Shown here: piece after piece, positions 36,401 through 46,900 of the stretch
Layout: each line of letters opens with the position of its first letter
Numbering within the stretch: the stretch's first letter is position 1
Notes under the pieces: generated by a model
The model's input: the letters and a program-made list of their open reading frames with translations, nothing else
Database searches by the model: none
What the model was told of the DNA's origin: nothing
From: Flavobacterium poyangense
GTDB taxonomy: Bacteria; Bacteroidota; Bacteroidia; Flavobacteriales; Flavobacteriaceae
NCBI RefSeq assembly: GCF_011751075.1
Contig: NZ_JAALLN010000005.1
Location: 186,001-250,000, forward strand
Direction of reading: 5' to 3'
DNA: 64,000 nucleotides
Translations under genes and position numbers: made by a program

Positions 36401-38047
36401 TTATACGTTTGAAATTCTTAAATAGTCTGTAGTTCCGATACTTGAAATCGTGGCAGTACTTCCGGCTGCACCATTTAGAACAGCTGTGGCATTAACTAAT
36501 ACTAAAGTTCTGCCTGCTGCTTGTACAAAGGTTACCGCTCCGGCACCATGTTTTAAATACGAAGCACAAAAATCAGTTCCGCCATTTACTGTTAGGTTTA
36601 GGGCAGTTGCTCCATGGTTAAGGATTACGTTTTTACCAAGCTGACTTTTACCGTTTGCATCAAGAGTATCAGTTGTAATAGCTGTAGTAGTAGAAATGGT
36701 AATTTGTGTTGGTTCTGGTACTGCAGTATTGTCGCCAATTTTCTTTTCGACCCCATCACTGCCCATAACATACAGATCGGTTGTACCAACAGTTTTGGCA
36801 TATAATTTTGCCTGACCCGGTGCTGCTTGTTGTGACCCTGCACCGGTTAAGGTTAATGAGGCATCTGAAAGGTTGGCTCGGGAACTTAGTGTGGTAAAAG
36901 AGCGTGCCGTAACATCACCTTCGTGTGTGATAAAGGCATTTTCCTGTGCTAGCTTTTGAATGCTGATTGCTTTTCTGTCGGCATTAGCTGTGGTGGTATC
37001 CCAGGTAGAAGTGGTTTGGTTTGAATTGGAATTTTGAATCAATTTTAGACAGTTGGCACTATTGTTTTTACTAATTGTTAAAACAGTATTTGCCGAAGTG
37101 TCGTGCGTCAATGTTAAGGCTCCGTCTTTAGTTTCGTTTCCGGTTTTGTGTAGGACGTCGGTATCTTCTGCGTAAACAGTAGGATCTAATGAACCATCGC
37201 CTTTTACAAATTGAGACGCTGTTCCGTTAACCGTAATGTATTTTTGAGCTGTTACAACACCATTGGTGTCAATTTTGGTTTTGACAACATTGTCTTTTGC
37301 TACTTGCAGCACGTCTCCTGTTGCTGTTAAACTCGAATTGATATAAGTACCAACTCCGGCTCCTGAATTAGATAGTTTAAAACCGGTTCCTGTTGCTGCG
37401 TTTTGTATGGCAATTCCGTTTCCGGCACCGCTTACATTGATGTCAAGTGAGGCAGAAGCAGTACCTGTACCGCTGTTTGTAAGTACAATTCCACTTGTAG
37501 CAGCGGGAGTGGTGTTGTTAAAAGTTAGCAGACCATTTTTAGTTTCGTTGCCTGTGGTATGCAGGAAACTGGTAAAATCGATTTGTCCGCCCGTTCCGCT
37601 TCCCGGATTAGGGGTTAGGTTTTTAAACCAATAATCTACCTCAATATTTCTGCCGTTTATAGGGGAAGAAAAAGTAATTACGGCCGTACTGTAGTTTACC
37701 GTGTAATCCTGATCTTCCTGTAATAATTGTCCGTTTTTAAAAAGTTTGATACTTTGTGGGATCGGTGATTTTTCAAGAGGTAGTGTTGAATCGCTAAACG
37801 TACTTCCAAAATATTCTTTATGCGGCATATAACTGTTACCGGTAATAATACCAATGTTTTGTAATCCTACTTTTAGTAGGGCAGGGGTTACAAAACGTTC
37901 ATTATCTCTACCTTCTTCGACCATTTGATAATCGGCTTTGTCTTCGGTTTTATGTACGAAACTTTCAAAAATTTCGGCAAAGTCGCCTTGTGTCGGGATA
38001 TCACCGTTCTGAAATTTACTTCCAATGTTAATTCTGTTTGTTATCAT
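36401..38047 (-). CDS. Phage-like tail fibre protein
   Basis: The 548-aa protein has an N-terminal region (1-170) like phage fibre bases (NRINIGSKFQNGDIPTQGDF, then an ITFSSPINGRNIEVDYWFK strand block). Repeated Gly/Asn/Thr-rich strands follow (about 180-470, with TGNETKNGLLTFNNT occurring again as TGNETKDGALTLTHD), the layout of a trimeric beta-structured fibre. It ends with a hydrophobic, beta-rich tip. It starts 86 bp after the stop of the 1943-aa vWA protein and ends 3 bp before the start of the BspA repeat gene, so it belongs to the long structural operon. Confidence 0.7.
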   Translation of the reverse strand: MITNRINIGSKFQNGDIPTQGDFAEIFESFVHKTEDKADYQMVEEGRDNERFVTPALLKVGLQNIGIITGNSYMPHKEYFGSTFSDSTLPLEKSPIPQSIKLFKNGQLLQEDQDYTVNYSTAVITFSSPINGRNIEVDYWFKNLTPNPGSGTGGQIDFTSFLHTTGNETKNGLLTFNNTTPAATSGIVLTNSGTGTASASLDINVSGAGNGIAIQNAATGTGFKLSNSGAGVGTYINSSLTATGDVLQVAKDNVVKTKIDTNGVVTAQKYITVNGTASQFVKGDGSLDPTVYAEDTDVLHKTGNETKDGALTLTHDTSANTVLTISKNNSANCLKLIQNSNSNQTTSTWDTTTANADRKAISIQKLAQENAFITHEGDVTARSFTTLSSRANLSDASLTLTGAGSQQAAPGQAKLYAKTVGTTDLYVMGSDGVEKKIGDNTAVPEPTQITISTTTAITTDTLDANGKSQLGKNVILNHGATALNLTVNGGTDFCASYLKHGAGAVTFVQAAGRTLVLVNATAVLNGAAGSTATISSIGTTDYLRISNV

Positions 38048-38133
38048 GTTATTTAATTTTATTGCTTTAAATAGTGTTTAATAAGACCTGAGGGGAATAC
38101 CAATGTCACAGGGATATTGGTATTTAGTGTTTT

Positions 38134-41100
38134 TTAAAGAGTCAGTATTTTTTCTTCACTGCTGAACATACCCGACGAGTTTTCGGCTATTACTTTAAAA
38201 TGATGGTAGATTCTTTCGCCTTCTTCATTTTTGATAAGGAGCTCATCCGTTGCCGGTTTAGTTTGCAGTAGTGGCAGTGTTATTTTTTTGTCATTGGAAA
38301 CAATCTCATGGTGTTTCTCCCAATTGCCCTGATTGTTCATTTTATAGAGATGGTATTTTCCATTATGTGTTGTTTTATTCCAACTGAAAACAACCGGTTT
38401 CAGGATTGCTCCGTTTGTTCCTGTCACTACTCCTGTAGCTTCTAAAACAGGAGACTGAGGCGAAACACTATCAGCAATGATGGTAGCTGTAATTTTTGAA
38501 GGCTGTGACGGTGCATAATCGATATTGAGGATCGGATTTAATAATGTCGAAGAAGCATCTTCATATTCAATTTCTCTGGAAACCGTAATTCGATAAAAAA
38601 GACCTTCGGCAAACGGAACAAACTCCTGATCACTAAAATCGTCATAGACAGTCCAGACATTGTCAAAATGATTGGATAAAGTATCTTTGGTAATCAAAAT
38701 TTCTTTGACGGGAGTCATGGTTCGTATGGATTGTGCAAGCTGTAAAGAAGCGGCACGATAGATGTTTATCTTTTTTATATTGTACTCAGTCTCATACGCA
38801 TTCAGTTCGATCTGAACCGAAGGTTTTATTCCCAAAACCTTATTTTCCGGAATTGGCATGATTCGTTTGATCTCGGGCGTTTGCGGAGGATTTGAGGCGA
38901 CCAGTTTTACAGGTCCCAAAACTTTGCTGAGCTGACTGAAATTCATTTTTATATCCATTTCACGAACTGCATAGAAATAGATATTTTGTGAGTTCCCATC
39001 CAGGTTAAAGTCCGTAAACTGAGTAATGTTATTAGCCGGATCTGCAATTTTCATCATCGGCGCTATGTCAAAATCAGGGTCAGTCGGTTTTAAGATGTAG
39101 CCGTTTTTATCTTTGATGGTCTGTTTTTTACCAATTGGCACATAGTTATTTCCTTTGATGTGCTCGTATACCACAGGTACCTCCGTTAGCGGTACAAAAG
39201 CGGTATGAATGGCTTGTTCAATAAAATGAATGGCGAGTAAATTTTGCTCAATTCCCTGCTGTGTGGAAATAATTACCTGATTAAGGGCTGTTATCGCAGT
39301 GATTTCAGGAACTGTTTTGCCTTGTGCTTTATTATGCCATTTTACAAATTCATTAATTGCTTCTATTAATTGTTGATGATCGGGTAACGGAAAACGATAT
39401 TGATTTTCCGGTAAAGCAGTCGTTGGATAAAACTCATAATTGGTTTTTGACTGCAGCATATCAAAATTCAGGAAGTTTTCCCATCGGTTACCGAAGTTTA
39501 CTTCATTATTTCCTCCAAGTTTTTTTAATGCCTCTCTGATATTGTTAATCGTTTCCTTTTTGTATAAGACATTTAACAAGTCTTCATCATTGGCTCTGTA
39601 GTGCAGTACTCCGTAAGGCTTGTGCTTGTATTTGGTTGTAAAAGTATAAGTAGAACGGTTGTAAAAATCAGGACGTGTTGCATACAAACTACCTTTAACC
39701 TCTTCCGGTCTGGCCGGTTCTGTAACTTTTACCGAATACATAGGACTCGGGACACTGATTTTGGAGTCGTAATCAAAGTGATTCGAATGCGTACTGATTC
39801 CGAAGATCGAGTAGTGGGTACTTTCATTTTCTCTCGGCAGAATATTGGCTGCGGTAATTCCGTTGGCCGGATTAGCATACAAATACACTCTGTAACTTGG
39901 GTAATAGTTGACCTTTTGCTCTCCTAAAAGGATTTCATCATAATTTTCGGCTATGGTTTGATTGACATAATCTCCCAGTTTAAAATTCGTATCATTGATA
40001 TAGAGAACTAAATTTCCGGTTCCACCGCTGTTTTCTGTTCGGACTACTTTGAATTCTTTTCTGGTTTTTACCGGAATGGTGCTTCCTGCTCTTACAGCAC
40101 TTTTGGTAAACAATCGGATCGTACCGTTAAACCATTCAACTGAATTTTCGTTCCCCGCTTTAAATTGCGGATGCTGTGCGAGTGTATAATTAGAGAAGAC
40201 GATTTTGTAAAGACCCAAATGTTTTTGGTCCTGCAGTGGGATTCTTTTTCCATCAGTATCTAACTTAAAGCTGCCGTCACTGTTCATTTCATAAGCGTCT
40301 TTTATTATTAATGGAATTGTATTCCCCTCAGCATCCAACTCAAAGCTTCCGTTACTTTTCATTTTAAAAGTGTTTTCCAATTCCCTGGAGATAACGGCAT
40401 TTTCCCAGATCCCCCTTGTCTTTTCAATTTGCAATTCACCATTTCCTTCCTTGTCCAGATATTGAACAATTTCTTTATTGACTTTACCGACAATTGCAGG
40501 GCATTCTACCCGAAAATCAAGAGGTAAGGAGCGATGCCAGTTAGAAAGGGTAAGCATATTTTGAACTAAAGTACACAAACCGTTTACCGGTTTTTTGATT
40601 GGTTTAATTTGTTCAGAATCTATAGTCGCATCGCCATTTGACTGAATACTTTCGGCTACTTCTTTTTTCAGGACTTCAACAAGAGCATAATTAAATACAT
40701 CCTGGTCTTTGTCATTTTTCTTAAAGAAAACGTCAATGCCTTTTATCACATAATTTTGATCGTCAATAGTTAGGATACCTCCAATGAATCTGGTTTTATT
40801 TGTATTATTCAGTGTTAGCTTAACTTCTTCACCACTGCTTAGCATCTTATAATCTCCGATTGTAATAATGGCCGTAAGATTATCTGCAGCTACGTCGTCA
40901 ATAGCTTTGATTTCAGCATGTTCTACTGCTGGTAAACCGTCTTTATAATAAATTTTGAAATTGTCAGCAAATGTTTCTTCATCAGGATTTACAGGATCCG
41001 GTTTTACGGCATTTTCAGGTGTCATTCCGTCCGGAACAGGATAGTTCTCCATTTCCTGAATACTATAATAGTCAAATAGAATTCGAACCAATGTTTTATC

Positions 41101-43965
41101 GGCGGCTGTAATGGCATTGTAACGCGTTTGTTCCGTTTGCGAAGTAAACATCAGTGGGTTTTCTTTTGTAATCAAATGCGAGTTAATGCTTGTTGGAGGC
41201 ATTAAAGTATTGGCAGGTTTAATGTTGGATTCGACACTTATCTGGCGACCCGATGATGCTCTGGAGAAAATATTGATTCCGTATCCCTGATAATAATAAG
41301 TATTGGTACCTGTTTTTTCCTGACGAACATTCATAATCGATTTTCCGGGTTCAGGAATGATAATCGGAGTCGGTTCGTAATTCGATGGTTTTAAATCTTT
41401 ACCAATATTGTAATAAGCTGTATCAACTGATAACTCTTGTTTTTCCCAGTTAGCTGCGGAACCAATTTTATAGTCAACTCCCAAATAAATCGGAAATGTA
41501 AACGAACTTCCGTCATATTCCTGCGCCGATTTAAAAAAGTTATAAGAAGGGTTGATGTTAGTTTCCGTATCAATTTCGTAGTCCATAACATCATCCATAA
41601 ACAAACTCAGATACCTTTTCTTTCCGTCAAGGCTGTATCCGTCCGGATTTGTAATTTTAGCAGACTGTCCTTCTTCTGAATTATTGTTTAAACCGGGAAC
41701 AAGTTTGCTTAACTGAACCGGAATTGGCAAACGCTCCGTATTTACAGAAGTCGGAATACTCATAGAAAGGTGAAGTACTTCCTTTTCGGCAGTTCCACCT
41801 TCCAGATTGCCAAATGTGGTGTATTCAGTAAGATAAATAAATTCTCCAGAAAGAACTTCATCATCTATATCAAGGCATCCCAAACCTAACATACGCGCAA
41901 TATGATAGTCGTTTGCAGCAATGTTTAGCATATCCAGATTTGAAATTTCAGTTTCGTTTTTATCGTATAACTGTTCTTCTCCGGGCTTAGGCTCATTTAT
42001 CGGAATCGGATTTCCAAGTGAAACCGGCTCTTTTGCAGTTGGATTATTCGGGTTTTGACTTAACGTGATGTATTGGTTTACTATACTTTTAATACTTTTT
42101 TCCTGAGTTGTTACCGGTTTGTCCCACCTGTCTTTGTAGTTGGCAATATTTACATATTCGTCGTCATTGTATTTTAACCATTTTCCGTGTACGGCATTTA
42201 ATTTAGGTTCTAATTGCTCAAATACTTTAGTATTGTTATCGCTTAAGGCATATTGCCCTTTATAGTCCCAAAGCCCGTTAGTATTGGCATTGGAAATAAA
42301 ATCGGAATAAAGTTCAAAGTGAATCGAACTTAGTTGACAGCGCAAGGATTTGAGTCGGATGCTTCTTCCATTTTCTGCGACTACACGAACGTTATTGAGC
42401 TGATCAGAAGAAAAGGTTTTACGATTGGTAATTCTCTTGGTTGCAGCCATAGTGTTTTCAGAAACAGAAAGCGTTTCTAATTGTAGATTACTATTGCTGT
42501 TAACTGAAGATAAATTTAGTGTTGCAGCAAAAAACAGTTCACTTTTGTTTTCAATTTCCAGTAAGTGACCTGAGTATTGCCCAATAAACCATGCGGGATT
42601 AATCAAAGGGTTATGTTGAATACTGTTATACGCTTCTTTATTTCTAAAATAGACGTAAAACAAGCCTCCTTTATTGGTTTTATAAATCCATAATGCTTTT
42701 TCAGCATCTACTACCTGAGGGGGTGTAGTAAAATCTATAGTAGTCACAACTTTGGTATAAGGCGCTCTGTACAGTTTAACAAAATCATTTGGTTTGTTAA
42801 AATTGGATCTTTCACCGGTAAACAAATTTCCTTTCGGAAGATGGTTATCTCCCAATTTTCCGGCCAGCATCCAACGCAGGTGGATTCCTTTTGTGCTGTC
42901 AATTCCTTTTGAACCCGCCGCAGCGATTTGCAAACTTGTCGACTGTAAAGCTTTAGCTCCGGTAGTAGTTCCTACTACATATAATTCTTTGGTTACAGTA
43001 AAATTAATGCGGTATCCGGCCAAATTTTTAACTTTGTTTAAAGCGATAGGAGCATTAAAGTTGCCGGTAGCCAATGGAGTTCCCTCAACACGGATGATAG
43101 CTTCAACCTGAGAAGATCCTGCAATTGTAATTGTATCTTGCAGTTTGAAAACCAAGCCACTTAAATTGCTGACATCATGAATTTTTGTCCCGGCATTTAG
43201 AGTAAGGGCAACACGGCTTTTGTTTTTAAGAACCAGGGTTCCAATTTCCTGATTGATAGCCAGTCCTTTTTTTAAAGTCGGGTAAACTAATTTGTTCTGA
43301 ATAATGCTAACATTCGAAATACAGCCAATTTGCTCGGCAGCCAGATCAGCAGTAAGTTGGTTTAATTCATTTCCCAATGTACTAAAATCAGGAACTCTGA
43401 TATAATCGGATTTGAGTATAGAACTTCCGTTTGTTTTTAGAACCGGGGCTTTTCCAAGAAAAGAAGTTAGTGGCGTTATTAATTCATTGATATTGTTTTC
43501 GGTACTGGTAACTCCGTACACAAAAAGCTGCGAGTTCCAATTTAGTTCTGTATACAACTCTTTTAGCGCATCAGAATTGTTTGATTGTAGTCCATCGGTA
43601 ACAACAACAATAATATCCGGTATTACAGATAGATTTTTTACAGCTTGTAAACCCGATGCCCAATAATCGGATTGTTTGTCAGCTCTGCCTGAACCAAATA
43701 AATTGGTCCAGGTTAGAAATGCTGTTTTATGGTCTGCTATTCTTTTTTGAAGAATATTATCAGGTCTTGTGGCACTATCGCTGTGCGACATTCCAATTAA
43801 AGAGAGTGTTATGTTACTCTGAGCCTGAGAATTGATAAATGAAGTCAGTCCGTCTTTAATTTGCTGTGCTTCGGTTGTATTGATCGAACCGGATTCGTCT
43901 ACAACTATTGCTATATGGGTTTCGCAGCCTGAGAGCGGGCTTGCTTGAAGATTTATAGAACTCAT
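38134..43965 (-). CDS. Giant von Willebrand factor A domain protein (1943 aa)
   Basis: The N-terminal 200 residues form a vWA domain with an intact metal-dependent adhesion site: DESGS (D23, S25, S27) and VVTDG (D124). The next 1700 residues match no family recognised here. They are predicted beta-rich with many short repeats, for example the paired blocks NGSFELDAEGNTIPL and DGSFKLDTDGKRIPL near residue 1300. The last 300 residues look fibronectin-like, with SQPSKITATIIAD. There is no signal peptide or sorting domain, so it is not exported by Sec or T9SS. It is the second gene of the operon, 23 bp after the 2447-aa gene, and is probably a structural scaffold or adhesin released by lysis. Confidence 0.75.
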   Translation of the reverse strand: MSSINLQASPLSGCETHIAIVVDESGSINTTEAQQIKDGLTSFINSQAQSNITLSLIGMSHSDSATRPDNILQKRIADHKTAFLTWTNLFGSGRADKQSDYWASGLQAVKNLSVIPDIIVVVTDGLQSNNSDALKELYTELNWNSQLFVYGVTSTENNINELITPLTSFLGKAPVLKTNGSSILKSDYIRVPDFSTLGNELNQLTADLAAEQIGCISNVSIIQNKLVYPTLKKGLAINQEIGTLVLKNKSRVALTLNAGTKIHDVSNLSGLVFKLQDTITIAGSSQVEAIIRVEGTPLATGNFNAPIALNKVKNLAGYRINFTVTKELYVVGTTTGAKALQSTSLQIAAAGSKGIDSTKGIHLRWMLAGKLGDNHLPKGNLFTGERSNFNKPNDFVKLYRAPYTKVVTTIDFTTPPQVVDAEKALWIYKTNKGGLFYVYFRNKEAYNSIQHNPLINPAWFIGQYSGHLLEIENKSELFFAATLNLSSVNSNSNLQLETLSVSENTMAATKRITNRKTFSSDQLNNVRVVAENGRSIRLKSLRCQLSSIHFELYSDFISNANTNGLWDYKGQYALSDNNTKVFEQLEPKLNAVHGKWLKYNDDEYVNIANYKDRWDKPVTTQEKSIKSIVNQYITLSQNPNNPTAKEPVSLGNPIPINEPKPGEEQLYDKNETEISNLDMLNIAANDYHIARMLGLGCLDIDDEVLSGEFIYLTEYTTFGNLEGGTAEKEVLHLSMSIPTSVNTERLPIPVQLSKLVPGLNNNSEEGQSAKITNPDGYSLDGKKRYLSLFMDDVMDYEIDTETNINPSYNFFKSAQEYDGSSFTFPIYLGVDYKIGSAANWEKQELSVDTAYYNIGKDLKPSNYEPTPIIIPEPGKSIMNVRQEKTGTNTYYYQGYGINIFSRASSGRQISVESNIKPANTLMPPTSINSHLITKENPLMFTSQTEQTRYNAITAADKTLVRILFDYYSIQEMENYPVPDGMTPENAVKPDPVNPDEETFADNFKIYYKDGLPAVEHAEIKAIDDVAADNLTAIITIGDYKMLSSGEEVKLTLNNTNKTRFIGGILTIDDQNYVIKGIDVFFKKNDKDQDVFNYALVEVLKKEVAESIQSNGDATIDSEQIKPIKKPVNGLCTLVQNMLTLSNWHRSLPLDFRVECPAIVGKVNKEIVQYLDKEGNGELQIEKTRGIWENAVISRELENTFKMKSNGSFELDAEGNTIPLIIKDAYEMNSDGSFKLDTDGKRIPLQDQKHLGLYKIVFSNYTLAQHPQFKAGNENSVEWFNGTIRLFTKSAVRAGSTIPVKTRKEFKVVRTENSGGTGNLVLYINDTNFKLGDYVNQTIAENYDEILLGEQKVNYYPSYRVYLYANPANGITAANILPRENESTHYSIFGISTHSNHFDYDSKISVPSPMYSVKVTEPARPEEVKGSLYATRPDFYNRSTYTFTTKYKHKPYGVLHYRANDEDLLNVLYKKETINNIREALKKLGGNNEVNFGNRWENFLNFDMLQSKTNYEFYPTTALPENQYRFPLPDHQQLIEAINEFVKWHNKAQGKTVPEITAITALNQVIISTQQGIEQNLLAIHFIEQAIHTAFVPLTEVPVVYEHIKGNNYVPIGKKQTIKDKNGYILKPTDPDFDIAPMMKIADPANNITQFTDFNLDGNSQNIYFYAVREMDIKMNFSQLSKVLGPVKLVASNPPQTPEIKRIMPIPENKVLGIKPSVQIELNAYETEYNIKKINIYRAASLQLAQSIRTMTPVKEILITKDTLSNHFDNVWTVYDDFSDQEFVPFAEGLFYRITVSREIEYEDASSTLLNPILNIDYAPSQPSKITATIIADSVSPQSPVLEATGVVTGTNGAILKPVVFSWNKTTHNGKYHLYKMNNQGNWEKHHEIVSNDKKITLPLLQTKPATDELLIKNEEGERIYHHFKVIAENSSGMFSSEEKILTL

Positions 43966-43988
43966 TTTTTTCTTATTTTTTTAAAGAT

Positions 43989-46900
43989 TTATATTTCCAA
44001 CAATTGTTTAGCAACAGACAATGTCAGTGGCGTTTTGGTTCCTTCCTGAATACCTTCATTATTCCACATTCTGTATTCAAACAGGATGTTTAAGTCCATT
44101 TTTGGTATTTTTTTATTATCATGTACAAGCAATACCTGCGCGTAATCTTTAGAATACAGTACTTTATATTGCTCGTTATACTCATTAAGCACCTTGGTCG
44201 GATCAGCAGCGACATCAGCAGCGGAATACACTACTTTTATGCTGTCTTTAAGTTCTTTCAATGGTATTTTAGGAATATTAAAAGGTTCCGGATTACGAAT
44301 CAAAAGTGCAATGACTTCATTGGTATTGGTGTTGATAATTTTATTGACCTCCGTAGTTTGAGCAGGATCCAAAGGAGACATTTTCAAAATTCCTTCGATA
44401 GCACGGTCAAACGGGTGCTGGTATTTTAGCGCCATACCGTCACTCAGCGTATTAGGCTGAGCATTACTTACAGCCCATAAAGCTTCAATCTGATCCGGCG
44501 CCAGGTTTAATTTTACATCATACAAGGCTTTGTGTGACCCGTCAGAAGCTTTGTAACTTAGTACCTGCTCTTTAAAATCTTTATAACGCGAGGTCTGGAA
44601 TCCAAATTGATGTACCAGAGTGTTTTTAGTCTCTTCTATTGTACTGTTTGGGTTCATTTTATAATAGTTGTTTGCTAAAACCGTATAAAGTTTAGAAGGT
44701 TTTAAATTTGTTAATTGAACAACATATCCGAACGATTTTGGTTTTAAAGGTTTACCCAATACGAGCGTACAATCCATTTTTGGATTACCCGTGATAAAGT
44801 TGTTTATCATTTGAATACCCAACGGAATTTTAGGGTCATTATCAGAAACCCAATCCGACTCTTTTTCTTCCGGTTTAGGGTAGGATGTAGGAGTCTTAGG
44901 AAGCGGAAACGGAATAAGAACGTCATTTAGCGGGTCTTTAATGATCAGATTTAGCTTAGCTTCAATTTTATCTCTGTTTCCGTAGACATCCCAATCTTTA
45001 AACATATGATAGACATAAGGATTGGAGAAAAATAAGGCGATCTTACATTGCTCATTTCCGTAGAAAACGGGCTTTGCCTGTAGTAAACTTCCATCGGCAT
45101 TCGGATACGAACGGTTGTAATCTAAATATTGCCTCAAAGAAGTCAATGGCGACTTCGATAAATTAGTAAGTTCATTAGTTGCCGTAGTTGGCTGCCCTAC
45201 TGGATCCGGAACCGAATAGTGACCCATTGGTCCCATAGTTTTAAAGCCATAGAAATAGGTAAACTCTGTCGTTTTTTTATCGTTTACCGTATCTGTTAAG
45301 ACAAAATCTAGGCAATAGGTTGTGTTTGGTCTCCATATTGGCTGAACTGTATTTTGTACAGCGGCCTGCATAGCTTTATTGTCTGCTTGTACGGCTTCTA
45401 TAAGTGGAATAGTTGAATTATGGAAATGACTTTCTTTACTTAACCATTCGATACTTTGTACAGAAGTTTTATAATAAAGTTCTTCATCTTTATCATTGCT
45501 GCCTGCATTGGTACAGAGGATATCATTAGTGGTGATATAATTGGACGATTTCAGTTTATTCGCATAAATAAATTCATCCATAAGTGTCAGATTGCTTGAT
45601 GTAATGTTTGAATTGGTTAATGTTCCTATAGTTGAAATTAACGAAACAGTCGCTTGGGGACGCAAGGCACAGTTGTCAAATTGATCATTGAATAGTGAGA
45701 AATAGATCCCTTTTTCTTTAGGTTTAGAAGAAAGCATTATGATTTCATTTGACAGCGCTTCATTTTGAGCTTTGATGATGGTATTCTTTTCTTCCGGACT
45801 TCCTCTTTCAATTAATCGTTTTAGCTGCATCGTAAAATCAAAAGCAAACAGATACTTGGCATTATGTGCGAAAATTGATTCGTTATTTAATACATTTCCG
45901 GACAGCTGAATAGCAGAATCAAAAATGGTATCGTTTGTAATCATTTTTGTTGTCGTGCCGTCAATTTCTACAAGCGCGAATTTCTCATTCGTTTTTTTCA
46001 CCGAAAGCAGGATTTTTCCATTTGCAAAAGCGGCATCTGTAATTTCGCTTATGGTCGTATCCGACAATAGCTTAGTATCGGTAATAGTAATGGTCTTTCT
46101 CTGTATATCAGTATGTAAATAAATAAGTTTCTTGTCTTTTGTAATTAAACAGGATTCAGTATCATTAAGTTTTATCGCTTTTACTACAACAACGTCAATT
46201 TTTAAACGCTTCATATTAGTGCCGGCAGCCAACCAGTTAATATGGGTTTCGTTTTGGAGTGTGTTTATCCACAACTTGTCTTCTTCACCAACATACAACA
46301 GATCATTATATCCAAGTGAGGAATTAGTAAAGTATTGTGTAGAATAAAGTGGCTCCAGCGAAGGATCCAGGTCCGCTAATAGAGTAGAAGCTTCCGGAAT
46401 CTGACAGCCTACTATAAAATCATCGTTAACAACCGCTTGTCCAATTGTTTTACATTGTTTAGCATTAAGAGATTGCATTATTGTTAAATATCCTATTTGT
46501 TCTGTAGAAATTACAGTTACAATACCGTCCAGTAAACGTTCTCTCAGGATATTTCCTTTGGCGTCTAACTGTAGTAAAACCGTTTTATCAGCTTGTGGCT
46601 GAAAAGTGATAATGTAAGTGTCTCTGTACTTAATCATTCTGTCAAAAACAAAAGGTTCTTTTCCTTTGTATCCGTAGTAGCGGGTAAAACTCAAAGTATT
46701 ATTTGGTGCTTCGCTTGGTATAACATCATTTCCTGCTTCTATTTTTAATACATTTAATTCTGTCAGTAATTGGTTGTATTTTGCTGTATCAGTAGGAACT
46801 GAGATGGTAGAATTACCGTTTGCAGCGTTATAGGTTGTATTGAATAATGCTGCGATTTCATTTCGGATTGCCTTAATACGTTGTGCTTTTGCAGCAATAG

